Below, one piece after another: positions 1 through 7,829 of a stretch of DNA of 64,000 nucleotides. Positions within the stretch are counted from its first letter, which is position 1. The number at the start of each line of letters is the position of its first letter. The translations under genes and the position numbers were made by a program. The DNA is from Bifidobacterium sp. ESL0728 (GTDB lineage: Bacteria > Actinomycetota > Actinomycetes > Actinomycetales > Bifidobacteriaceae). The stretch lies in assembly GCF_029392015.1 (NCBI RefSeq), contig NZ_CP113925.1, positions 1,612,001-1,676,000 on the forward strand, written 5' to 3'. The notes under the pieces are model-generated. The model was not told the origin of the DNA. It was given only the letters and a program-made list of their open reading frames with translations, and ran no database searches.

Positions 1-1113
1 GGCGATGCCGTCCAAGTCAAGTTGGGATTGGAATGCCTTGAACAGCGGCTCGATGGGTTGAACGTCGTAGTGGGCACCGATATTGTGCGCCAAATCGGCA
101 GCGTCATCCTTGGAACCGTCGGAGGAATACATGCTGGGCATGGAGACGCCCTGAACGTTCTCACCGCCGACCGCGTCAGCCGCCATGGCCGCCACCAACG
201 CCGAATCGATGCCGCCGGAAAGGCCGAGCACAACGCCGGTGAAATGGTTCTTGGCCATGTAGTCCTTGAGCCCCAGGACGCAGGCCGTGTAGACTTCCTC
301 GTCCGGATCGCGCAGCGCGGCAAGCGTGCCGACCTGCTGATGCGCAGACGCCGAATCGAAATCGAAGTAGCTCAAGTCCTCCACGAACATGGGCGAACGC
401 TCAAGAAGCGTGCCGTCGGCGTCGACCACGAAGCTGCCGCCGTCGAAGATCAGATCGTCCTGGCCACCGACCTGGTTCAGGTAAATCAACGGTGCGCCGA
501 CCTCGCGAGCGCGGCGAACAGCCAAATCCTGCCGCGTATGGGTCTTGCCCTCCTCATAGGGCGAACCGTTGATGGTGAGCAGCACATCGATGCCTTGCGA
601 AGCAAGTTCCGCCACCGGGCCGCCGTCCTGCCAGATGTCCTCGCAGATGGCGACGCCGACCTTCACGCCTTCGATGTCAAGAATAACCGAATGCTGACCG
701 GATTCGAAGATTCGGAACTCGTCGAACACACCGTAATTTGGCAGGAAATGCTTGTCATAGGTCGACCAGACGGAGCCTCCATGTAGCACCACCAAGCGGT
801 TCGTCGGTTTGCCGTCGACATCGACGGCTGAAGAAGTTCCCACGGTTCCCACGACGACGTAAAGGTTGCCCAAGCCCTCTTTTTCGAGCGTTTGCGCCAG
901 CTGGTCCGCCTTATCTGCGGCGGCCTTGCGGAAGGTGGCCCGGAAGGCGAGGTCCTCGATCGGATAGCCGGTCAAGGTCATCTCCGGGAAAACGACGATC
1001 TGGGCTTTTTTGAGCGCGGCCATGCGGCTGAATTGCAGAACGGTGGCGGCATTGCCGTTGAGGTCACCGACACAGGTGTCGATCTGGGCCAAAGCGAAAC
1101 GTAGTTGAGTCAT
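1..1113 (-). CDS. nadE: Glutamine-dependent NAD(+) synthetase, 3' end cut by window
   Basis: Amidates deamido-NAD to NAD using ammonia released from glutamine, the last step of NAD synthesis in the cytoplasm. The first 371 residues are visible. An N-terminal nitrilase-type glutaminase domain (about 1-260) carries the expected triad Glu44 (FPEMT), Lys121 (YDKHF) and Cys157 (AICEDIW). It is followed by the synthetase domain with the ATP-pyrophosphatase loop SGGIDS at 299-304. The start ATG reads MTQLRFALAQ, the usual N-terminus of the two-domain form. The C-terminal part of the synthetase domain lies beyond base 1. It is transcribed away from the M20 hydrolase gene, with about 160 bases between them. 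Confidence 0.95.
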   Translation of the reverse strand, partial: MTQLRFALAQIDTCVGDLNGNAATVLQFSRMAALKKAQIVVFPEMTLTGYPIEDLAFRATFRKAAADKADQLAQTLEKEGLGNLYVVVGTVGTSSAVDVDGKPTNRLVVLHGGSVWSTYDKHFLPNYGVFDEFRIFESGQHSVILDIEGVKVGVAICEDIWQDGGPVAELASQGIDVLLTINGSPYEEGKTHTRQDLAVRRAREVGAPLIYLNQVGGQDDLIFDGGSFVVDADGTLLERSPMFVEDLSYFDFDSASAHQQVGTLAALRDPDEEVYTACVLGLKDYMAKNHFTGVVLGLSGGIDSALVAAMAADAVGGENVQGVSMPSMYSSDGSKDDAADLAHNIGAHYDVQPIEPLFKAFQSQLDLDGIA

Positions 1114-1207
1114 GTCTTTATCATATCCGTTTCCATGTCGCTTTTGAACAAACGCTACAAGCGATACCGCTTTTGAAATGTCTTTTCAACCACACACGGT
1201 GCAGAAA

Positions 1208-1241
1208 GATGCCGTTTTACCTTGAAAAGCAAAACGACATC
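1208..1241 (-). terminator. Probable intrinsic terminator after the M20 hydrolase gene
   Basis: An 11-bp stem with one mismatch (GATGCCGTTTT at 1208-1218 against AAAACGACATC at 1231-1241) encloses a 12-base loop. On the minus strand it is followed by a short T-rich stretch. It lies 30 bases past the stop codon. Confidence 0.6.
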
Positions 1242-1270
1242 TCTACAGATCAATCCCTAGAAAGCGAATA

Positions 1271-2419
1271 TCAGGCGAGTTCGCTTTCGACCTGCAACAA
1301 GGCATTGACCAGGAATTCCGCAGTAGGTTCGATTGCTTCATCCAAAGCCACAAATTCAGGGCTGTGGATGCCGTGATGCCCCGGCTGGCCATTGGAGCCA
1401 ATGGAAGCGAACACCAGCGGACCCAATTTCTGGAAGTCCGCAAAATCCTCGCCACCCATCGACGTGATGACCGGCACAGCGGTGGCATAGCTCGGCACAT
1501 CTTCGGCCACGGGACCTATCAGCGTTTCATCGCTGACAAGCGGAACCGCAAGCTCGTCCCACTTGATATCAACCGTGATGCCATAAGCCGCTGCGGTGGA
1601 CTCGACAACCTGACGGAATCGGCGGGTGACCAAATCATGGTCATCGTTGTAGAAATAGCGGACCGTACCGAGGAATCCGGCGGTATCGGGAATCACGTTC
1701 CACACGTCGCCGCCATGCACCTCGGTAATCGAAAGAACGACGGGGCGGAACGGGTCGATGTTGCGGCTGACGATGGTCTGCAACGAAAGAATCGTGGAAG
1801 CCAACGCCTCGATGGGGCCGGTACCACGGTGCGGCTTGCCGGCGTGGGTGCCATCGGCGTGGAACGTGACGGCGAAGCTGATGCAACCGGCCATCATCGG
1901 GTCCTTGCTCACCGCGATTTCACCTGGTTTGTAATCGGGGGTGTTGTGGGTGCCGATAAGGGCATCGACCTTGCCCAGAGCACCGGTCTCGATGACGTGG
2001 CGCGCGCCATGGCCGGTCTCCTCGGCGGGTTGGAAGAGGATGACGGCGGTGCCATGGATAGACTCGCGGTGCTCGGCCAGCCAGAAAGCGGCAGCGAGCA
2101 GGCCGGTCATGTGGATGTCGTGGCCGCATCCATGCATCACGCCGGGGTTCTTGGAGGTAAAAGGCAGGCCGGATTGTTCGTGGATGGGCAGCCCATCGAT
2201 ATCCGCGCGAAGCACGACTCTCGGGCCGGGCTGCTCGCCTTTGATCTCGGCCACCAATCCGGTCTCAAGCTTGGTGTCCAGCACTTCAATGCCATGCGAG
2301 GTCAGTTGGTCGCGCAGGAATTTGGTCGTCTCGTATTCCTTGAAGCCAAGTTCCGGATATTGATGAAGATGGTGCCTGATCGCAATCAAATCGTCGGAAA
2401 TTTTGACTTTCTCTGTCAT
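1271..2419 (-). CDS. M20 family metallo-amidohydrolase (N-acyl amino acid / hippurate hydrolase type)
   Basis: A 382-residue cytoplasmic zinc or manganese hydrolase of the M20D branch, which removes acyl groups from N-acylated amino acids or peptides. The family signature HHLHQYPELGF is at 16-26. The metal site is visible as GCGHDIH (97-103, with Cys98 and His100), the acidic pair in PAEETG (about 131-136), IGTH further on, and the C-terminal HHGIHSPE. The length is typical for the family. The ATG has an AGAGAG ribosome binding site. The substrate cannot be read from sequence. Its place downstream of the methionine importer suggests, but does not show, release of methionine from an acylated form. 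Confidence 0.88.
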   Translation of the reverse strand: MTEKVKISDDLIAIRHHLHQYPELGFKEYETTKFLRDQLTSHGIEVLDTKLETGLVAEIKGEQPGPRVVLRADIDGLPIHEQSGLPFTSKNPGVMHGCGHDIHMTGLLAAAFWLAEHRESIHGTAVILFQPAEETGHGARHVIETGALGKVDALIGTHNTPDYKPGEIAVSKDPMMAGCISFAVTFHADGTHAGKPHRGTGPIEALASTILSLQTIVSRNIDPFRPVVLSITEVHGGDVWNVIPDTAGFLGTVRYFYNDDHDLVTRRFRQVVESTAAAYGITVDIKWDELAVPLVSDETLIGPVAEDVPSYATAVPVITSMGGEDFADFQKLGPLVFASIGSNGQPGHHGIHSPEFVALDEAIEPTAEFLVNALLQVESELA

Positions 2420-2603
2420 AATGCAACTCTCTTTTCTTGTCTGTTCCTATTCAAGGATATCAAACGGTTATTGATTTAAAGCGTCAAACCGGTTCGCCGA
2501 AAATCAGAAAGCGGAGAAACCGGCGACAACGGCCCGGGAAGACCTGCCAATGACAGGAGTCCTGCGCTTTCCTCTTTTTGAACTTTTTGACGCCTGGGAA
2601 ACC

Positions 2604-3617
2604 TTACGCTCCCTGCGACTTGCGCAGGTCATTTTCGACATCGCTCAGGAACCCGCGGAGCTGCGAACCACTGTATTGGTCGGCGAAAACGCAGGTACCC
2701 TTGGATTTCTGCTGCAATGCCGCCTTGAACTCCTTGGTATGGGAGATTCCGGCGAGCTTCAGATAGAGCGGGTTGTTGATATCGGCCTTCTTGACGATGA
2801 AGACATTGATATACGGGCGTGCATGGCTGCTGTGCGGGTCGTCACGGAAAATCGACTCCGAGGGCTTGAGCCCGGCATCGGCGACAAAATCGTTGTTCAT
2901 GATGCCTGCGGCGACATCCGGGTCATTGAGCGATTTGGGGACCTGGGCACCTTTGACCGGCACGACCTTGACCTTGGAGGCGGACTCATCGAGATCGGCC
3001 TGCGAGATGAACGGCGTCCACGGATGCTTCAGCTTGATGAGTTTGGCCTGGTCGAGCACGCCGAGAGCCCGGGAAAGATTCGTCTCGTCATTGGGTACGG
3101 GGATGCTGGCTCCCGCGGGAATCTGGGAGACATCCTTATATTTGGTGGAATACATTCCGAGCGGGAAGACGCCGGTGGCGCCGATGGGCTGCAGATCCTT
3201 GTGGTTCTTGACGTTATAGTTGGCGAGCAGAAGGATATGCTGCGATTCGTTCATGTCGAGGCTGCCGGAATCCACCGCGGGATCCTCGGATGTGTAATCC
3301 TGGAAATCGACGAGCTGGACAGAAATGCCGAGCTTTTGCGCCTGTTGTTTGAAAACGACCCAGTCGGGATTGGTCACGCCGACCACGCCGATTTTGACCG
3401 GATTGGAGGGCGTTCCTTTCGCCGCGCTCGCCTGCTTGGCCGCGTAACCGCGGTAACCGAAGAACGCCAGCGCCGCAAGCAGCACGATGACGATGGCCGC
3501 GATGATGACGTTTCGCTTCGTGTGGTTGACGCGTACCGGTTCCTCCGGGCCGAGTCCGCCGGCGGACAGCGGGCTCAAATCGGGCTGGGATCGTGTATTG
3601 GGATTTGCTGATGACAT
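2604..3617 (-). CDS. metQ: MetQ-like methionine-binding protein, membrane-anchored paralogue 2
   Basis: Extracytoplasmic substrate-binding protein of the NlpA/MetQ family, expected to deliver methionine to MetNI. The 337-residue protein has a short cytoplasmic N-terminus ending in EEPVRVNHTKRN, one transmembrane helix (about 37-58), then the binding domain starting near PVKIGVVGVTNPDW. Family motifs include VDFQDYTSEDPAVDSG and VPNDETNLSRALGVL. There is no lipobox cysteine, so anchoring appears to be by the uncleaved helix, unlike canonical MetQ. It is closely similar to the paralogue at 5995-7011. A terminator lies between metI and this gene, and it has its own copy of the conserved upstream block, so it is probably a separate transcription unit. 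Confidence 0.9.
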   Translation of the reverse strand: MSSANPNTRSQPDLSPLSAGGLGPEEPVRVNHTKRNVIIAAIVIVLLAALAFFGYRGYAAKQASAAKGTPSNPVKIGVVGVTNPDWVVFKQQAQKLGISVQLVDFQDYTSEDPAVDSGSLDMNESQHILLLANYNVKNHKDLQPIGATGVFPLGMYSTKYKDVSQIPAGASIPVPNDETNLSRALGVLDQAKLIKLKHPWTPFISQADLDESASKVKVVPVKGAQVPKSLNDPDVAAGIMNNDFVADAGLKPSESIFRDDPHSSHARPYINVFIVKKADINNPLYLKLAGISHTKEFKAALQQKSKGTCVFADQYSGSQLRGFLSDVENDLRKSQGA

Positions 3618-3713
3618 GTGCTTGCCTTATTGATGATTGTGGGTTGTGTCTTGAGGCAAGAATACACGGCGGAAGCGGCGGAAAATATCAAAATATCAAA
3701 AACAATTATCCGT

Positions 3714-3739
3714 ATTCGTTATGACGCGTATAAGAACCT
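3714..3739. promoter_or_regulatory. Conserved metQ upstream block, copy B
   Basis: Begins ATTCGTTAT and agrees with the block at 7102-7127 at about 18 of 26 aligned positions, including GTA and AAC further in. It lies 97 bases upstream of the metQ paralogue start; copy A lies 91 bases upstream of its gene. A second CGTTATTCG follows at once. I infer a shared operator or promoter element; the regulator is unknown. Confidence 0.5.
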
Positions 3740-3782
3740 CGTTATTCGGCGGCATCGTTTGATTGAAAGAGTCGAAAATAAA

Positions 3783-3820
3783 AGCGGCGCCGCTTCCTGC
3801 CGTTGAAAGCAGGCACCGCT
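3783..3820 (-). terminator. Intrinsic terminator after metI
   Basis: AGCGGCGCC (3783-3791) pairs with GGCACCGCT (3812-3820) apart from one mismatch. A nested CCTGC/GCAGG stem sits inside. On the minus strand the stem is followed by TTTTATTTT (3774-3782). This separates metQ-metN-metI from the second metQ gene. Confidence 0.75.
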
Positions 3821-3875
3821 GATAGGATTTCTTCGTATCGCATAAATGCATTACATCAGAAATAAAACCGCGAAT

Positions 3876-4610
3876 CTACTTCTGACGCTTGAGGATGCGC
3901 TTGGCCAGCATGTTGGCGATGGCCTGTACGACCTGGACCAAGACGATCATGATGATGACGGCCGTCCAAGTGACGGTGGGATCGAACTTCTGGTAACCAT
4001 AGGAAATCGCGAAATTACCGAGACCGCCACCGCCGATATAGCCGGCCATGGCCGACATGTCGAGGATTGAAATGAAGAGGAACGCATAGGCCAGGATCAG
4101 CGGTCCGAGCGCCTCGGGAATGAGGACGGTACGCACGATGGTGAACGTGGAGGCACCCATGGAACGCGCCGCCTCGATCACTCCCCTGTCCACCGGCACC
4201 AGATTCTGCTCGACAAGCCTCGACGTGGCGAACGTGGCCATGATGATCATCGGGAAGATCGCCGCCGCCGTGCCGATCGACGTACCGACGACCTTCATGG
4301 TCAGGGGCTGGATCGCCGCGAGGAAGATGATGAACGGAATCGGTCGCACAATGTTGACGATGACGTCAAGAATGCGATAGATCACGGAATTCTGGAAAAG
4401 ATTGCCCGGTCTGGTTCCATAAAGAATCACACCTAGGACCAAGCCCAGAATACCGCCGACAACGAGGGTGATGAACACCATTTCCAGTGTTTGGGCGATG
4501 GATTGGAAGAGCATCGGCTTCAAAATCGACCAATCCTGGTTCGCCGCCAAGGTGATGGTTCCCGTCGGTTTTGCCGCCAATGAACCGGTTATAACATGAA
4601 AAGCGCTCAT
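3876..4610 (-). CDS. metI: Methionine ABC transporter permease MetI
   Basis: The 244-residue membrane subunit of the MetNIQ methionine importer. It has about five hydrophobic helices between residues 35 and 240. The cytoplasmic EAA loop that docks on the ATPase is visible as VIEAARSMGASTFTIVRTVLIP. The conserved C-terminal GGGGLGNFAI...YGYQKFD is present. The start ATG overlaps the metN stop in an ATGA, so the two are translationally coupled in the order metQ, metN, metI. A hydrophilic N-terminal tail of about 30 residues precedes the first helix. Confidence 0.95.
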   Translation of the reverse strand: MSAFHVITGSLAAKPTGTITLAANQDWSILKPMLFQSIAQTLEMVFITLVVGGILGLVLGVILYGTRPGNLFQNSVIYRILDVIVNIVRPIPFIIFLAAIQPLTMKVVGTSIGTAAAIFPMIIMATFATSRLVEQNLVPVDRGVIEAARSMGASTFTIVRTVLIPEALGPLILAYAFLFISILDMSAMAGYIGGGGLGNFAISYGYQKFDPTVTWTAVIIMIVLVQVVQAIANMLAKRILKRQK

Positions 4611-5881
4611 CTGACCTGTTCCTCTTTCCTGTCGCCATCCGTATCGCTGACCCCGGCGGTGTCATCCCTACCACCGCCGAGCACATCAGCCTTATCCGCA
4701 CTATCAGCGTTTCCAGAGCCGCCAGCCGTAGTGACGTCACCACTTTCTGCCAGCTTCACCTTGGACCCGCCCAACGGCGTCGAAACAGCCGTATCGTAGT
4801 CCACGGGCCCTTGCGCGGTACCGAAATCAAACACATCGCTGTCGCGCGACAACTCATCGAGGAATCCATCGATTACCGAAGGTTCCCCCACCAACTCGTA
4901 AGTCATGGCGCCGATCGCGTAACCGGTGACCGTATCGATGCCCCCGTAGATCAAACTGGTGGAGACACCGTATTTGGCGATCAGCCCGGAAATGTTCTGA
5001 CCGGAGGAGGGCACGACCGAATTGTCCAGCTCGTTTTGCGCGTCTTTTTGCCGGATGAGCACTGTGACGATGCGACCTGCCCACTGGCGGTGCATGTCAG
5101 CGACACGTTCCGAATCCGGAATACCCGAAATGGCGGTGGCTATGAAACGCTTGGTGATCTCCTGCTTCGGAGCGGCGAAAACGCTATAGGCATCGCCACG
5201 CTCGACCACACGGCCATCGCTCATGACGGCGATCCGATTGGCGATTTTCTGTACTACATTCATCTGATGGGTGATGAGCACGATGGTGACGCCGAGCTGC
5301 TGGTTGATCTGCTGCAACAGGTCGAGCACCTCCCCGGTGGTTTCGGGGTCGAGGGCGCTCGTCGCTTCGTCTGCCAGAAGGATTTCAGGGTTCGTGGCCA
5401 GGGCACGGGCGATGCCGACACGCTGCTTCTGCCCGCCGGAAAGCTGCGAGGGATATTTGTTCGCATGTTCCTCAAGACCAACGAATTTCAGGAGCTGCCC
5501 CACCCGGCGTTCCTGATAATCCTTGCGCCAATGGTCGAGAACAAGCGGGTAGGCGATGTTCTGGGCCACCGTCTTGGTGGAGAACAGATTGAACTGTTGG
5601 AAAATCATGCCGATTTTGCGACGGAGCGGACGCAGCCCGGATTCGTTCAGCCCGGTGAGATCCTGGCCCAAAACACGAACCGAGCCGGAAGTCGGACGCT
5701 CCAAGGCATTGATCATGCGCACCAACGTCGATTTGCCGGCGCCGGAATAGCCGATGATGCCGAAAACGTCGCCTTTGTTGATGCGCAGGGTTACGTCATC
5801 GACGGCACGCATCGGCTGCTTTTTGTCTTTGGACTTGAATTCCTTGACCACATGGTCGAGCTCGATGATTGCTTCGCTCAT
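4607..5881 (-). CDS. metN: Methionine ABC transporter ATP-binding protein MetN, with extended C-terminus
   Basis: ATPase of the methionine importer, 424 residues. Walker A GYSGAGKST lies at 44-52, the Q-loop at FQQFN (about 94-98), the signature LSGGQ at 147-151 and Walker B ILLADE at 167-172, followed by the H-loop ITHQM. A C-terminal NIL domain (about 285-350) with VTGYAIGAMTYELVG is the site through which methionine inhibits transport in the E. coli transporter. Beyond it is an 80-residue tail rich in Ser, Gly, Asp and Lys that most MetN proteins lack. The ribosome binding site GAGGAAT and the overlap with metI are clear. Confidence 0.95.
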   Translation of the reverse strand: MSEAIIELDHVVKEFKSKDKKQPMRAVDDVTLRINKGDVFGIIGYSGAGKSTLVRMINALERPTSGSVRVLGQDLTGLNESGLRPLRRKIGMIFQQFNLFSTKTVAQNIAYPLVLDHWRKDYQERRVGQLLKFVGLEEHANKYPSQLSGGQKQRVGIARALATNPEILLADEATSALDPETTGEVLDLLQQINQQLGVTIVLITHQMNVVQKIANRIAVMSDGRVVERGDAYSVFAAPKQEITKRFIATAISGIPDSERVADMHRQWAGRIVTVLIRQKDAQNELDNSVVPSSGQNISGLIAKYGVSTSLIYGGIDTVTGYAIGAMTYELVGEPSVIDGFLDELSRDSDVFDFGTAQGPVDYDTAVSTPLGGSKVKLAESGDVTTAGGSGNADSADKADVLGGGRDDTAGVSDTDGDRKEEQVR

Positions 5882-5940
5882 ATTCCTCGCTTCTTCATGT
5901 TGCTGCGTTCCTGTTTAAATTCCTGTCTGAGTATCTACCG

Positions 5941-5975
5941 AGCCGATCGGCAGCGAAACAAGCTGCCAATCGGCT
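5941..5975 (-). other. Intercistronic hairpin between metQ and metN
   Basis: A 14-bp inverted repeat with one mismatch (AGCCGATCGGCAGC at 5941-5954 against GCTGCCAATCGGCT at 5962-5975) and a 7-base loop, 20 bases past the metQ stop. There is no T-tract after it on the minus strand. I read it as an mRNA-stabilising hairpin that would keep more metQ than metNI message, rather than a terminator. Confidence 0.6.
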
Positions 5976-5994
5976 GGATCGACTGAAAACAACA

Positions 5995-7011
5995 TCAGTC
6001 TTTGGCCTTGGCGTCCTTCTCGACATCCCGTAGGAAGCCCTGCAGCTGCTCGGCACTGTATTTGCTGGCCAGAGACGCGCTGTTATCCGATTTCTTCATA
6101 ATACCTGCGGACACCTGCTTGGAATGGAAGATCTTCACCAGCTTCAGGTACGTGGGATTGTTGGCTTCGGCTTTTCGTGCCACGAAAATGTTGATGTAGG
6201 GCCTTGCCTCTTTGGTCTCGGCGCTGTCACGATAGATGGCGTCATTGGCCTTGAGACCGGCGTCCTTGACGTAATCGTTGTTGATGACACCGGCCGAAAC
6301 CTGCGGGTCCTTCAACGAATTGGCGACCTGCTCGGCCTTGAGCGGAAGAACTTTCACCTTCGAGGCGGCGGTGTCGATGTCAGCCGGAGTGGTGAACGCG
6401 GTCCATGCGTGCTTGAGTTTGATCAGCCCGGCGGATTTGAGCACACCGAGAGCGCGGGCCTGGTTGGTCTCGTCATTGGGCACGGGAACCGTGGTGCCGG
6501 CCGGAATGTCTTTGACATCCTTGTATTTGCTGGAATAGATACCCAGCGGGTAGACGGCGACGCCGCCGATAGGCTGCAGATTCTTGTGATTCTTGACGTT
6601 GTAATCGGCAAGGTAAAGAATGTGCTGGAACTCGTTCAAGTCGAGATCGCCGGAATCGAGCGCAGGGTTCTCGGAAGTGTAATCCTGGAAATCCACCAAT
6701 TTGACGTAGATACCCTGCTTTTGCGCTTCGGCCTTGAAAATCGGCCATTCAGGACTGGTGACGCCGACCACGCCGATCTTGATCGGATTGGATTCGCTGC
6801 CTTTGGTCGCAGCCGCTTTCTTGCCGGCGAATCCCCGGTAACCGAAGAAGGCGAGCACGACAACCAGCACGACGACCACGGCCGCGATGATGACGTTACG
6901 CACGGTATGGTTCACCCGCACCGGTTCCTGCGGGCCTTGGAAACCGTCGGTCGATAAAGGTGATTTTTCGCTCGCATTGCCAGCGTTGTTGTGATCGTTG
7001 GATGATGTCAT
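5995..7011 (-). CDS. metQ: MetQ-like methionine-binding protein, membrane-anchored paralogue 1
   Basis: First gene of the metQ-metN-metI unit; a 338-residue NlpA/MetQ-family solute-binding protein. Like its paralogue it has a cytoplasmic leader with EPVRVNHTVRN, one transmembrane helix (about 38-58, VIIAAVVVVLVVVLAFFGY) and no lipobox cysteine. The binding domain begins near PIKIGVVGVTSPEW and keeps VDFQDYTSENPALDSG and VPNDETNQARALGVL. The start ATG has a GAGGGAA ribosome binding site. Two binding proteins for one permease could differ in affinity or ligand form, for example free methionine against a derivative. That is inference. Confidence 0.92.
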   Translation of the reverse strand: MTSSNDHNNAGNASEKSPLSTDGFQGPQEPVRVNHTVRNVIIAAVVVVLVVVLAFFGYRGFAGKKAAATKGSESNPIKIGVVGVTSPEWPIFKAEAQKQGIYVKLVDFQDYTSENPALDSGDLDLNEFQHILYLADYNVKNHKNLQPIGGVAVYPLGIYSSKYKDVKDIPAGTTVPVPNDETNQARALGVLKSAGLIKLKHAWTAFTTPADIDTAASKVKVLPLKAEQVANSLKDPQVSAGVINNDYVKDAGLKANDAIYRDSAETKEARPYINIFVARKAEANNPTYLKLVKIFHSKQVSAGIMKKSDNSASLASKYSAEQLQGFLRDVEKDAKAKD

Positions 7012-7101
7012 GTTGTTCCCTCATTTCGATGGTTGTGCTGTGGCAACCATACCTGCACTTACGCTTTCGACACAACGCAAAGGCCAGAAAGACCTATTGA
7101 C

Positions 7102-7127
7102 ATTCGTTATAACCAGTACAATAACGG
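7102..7127. promoter_or_regulatory. Conserved metQ upstream block, copy A
   Basis: Contains a perfect 6-bp dyad CGTTAT (7105-7110) / ATAACG (7121-7126) with a 10-base spacer, and the palindrome GTTATAAC. It shares ATTCGTTAT and several internal positions with 3714-3739. It is 91 bases upstream of the metQ start and also lies in the promoter region of the divergent cyclophilin gene. On the minus strand it reads TATAAC, so it may overlap the -10 box. Confidence 0.5.
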
Positions 7128-7207
7128 TTAGAAATTCAGTGTTTCCGGACATCTTGTATAGCACTGCAATGACGCGCTCGTCCTAACACGGTGGGAAAAT
7201 AAACCTC

Positions 7208-7747
7208 ATGACCAATGTAATCATGCATACCACAGAGGGCGATATCGTCCTGAACCTCTTCGACGACAAAGCGCCGAAAACCGTCAAGAACTTCATCGGT
7301 CTGGCCACCGGTGAAAAGGAATGGACCAACCCCGAAACCGGCGAGAAGTCGCACGAGCCCTTCTACGACGGACTCACCTTCCACCGCATCATCAAGGATT
7401 TCATGATTCAGGGCGGCTGCCCGCTGGGCAACGGCACCGGCGGCCCGGGCTACGAATTCGACGACGAGTTCGCCGACGGCCTCAACTTCGACCAGCCTTA
7501 CAAGCTGGCGATGGCCAACGCAGGACTGCGCCGCGGGCGCGACGGCCAGCCACATGGAACCAACGGTTCGCAGTTCTTCATAACCACCGTGCCGACCCCG
7601 TGGCTCAACGGCCACCACACCATCTTCGGCGAGGTGGCGGATGACGCCGGCAAGTCCGTGGTCGACCGCCTGCAGAACCTGCCTACCGACGGCAACGACA
7701 TGCCGCTGGAACCGGCGGGCATCGTCTCCGTTGAAGTCGTAAAGTAG
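7208..7747 (+). CDS. Cyclophilin-type peptidyl-prolyl cis-trans isomerase
   Basis: A 179-residue cytoplasmic prolyl isomerase that speeds protein folding. It is a single cyclophilin domain with the catalytic FHRIIKDFMIQGG (about 57-69, with the key Phe-His-Arg) and the binding-pocket stretch NGSQFFIT followed by WLNGHHTIFGEV. There is no signal peptide or membrane segment. It is divergent from metQ and monocistronic, with a terminator just after the stop. The Shine-Dalgarno sequence is weak and distant (GGTGGGA). Confidence 0.95.
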   Translation: MTNVIMHTTEGDIVLNLFDDKAPKTVKNFIGLATGEKEWTNPETGEKSHEPFYDGLTFHRIIKDFMIQGGCPLGNGTGGPGYEFDDEFADGLNFDQPYKLAMANAGLRRGRDGQPHGTNGSQFFITTVPTPWLNGHHTIFGEVADDAGKSVVDRLQNLPTDGNDMPLEPAGIVSVEVVK

Positions 7748-7767
7748 GTTCTTGATTCAATAACAAT

Positions 7768-7806
7768 AAGTCCCTCACCATTCACTAATCTGATGGCGAG
7801 GGACTT
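7768..7806. terminator. Terminator between convergent ppi and rel genes
   Basis: AAGTCCCTC (7768-7776) pairs with GAGGGACTT (7798-7806), and the stem extends inward through CCAT/ATGG. It lies between two convergent genes, so it may act in both directions. The T-tract is poor on the plus strand and moderately T-rich on the minus strand. Confidence 0.6.
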
Positions 7807-7829
7807 TCGCTACGTAGCGATAAATGATG

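Noticed and set aside
7012..7207. SAM riboswitch before the methionine importer
   Set aside because: None of the conserved SAM riboswitch core segments or a leader terminator could be seen; the region instead has the shared 26-bp block.
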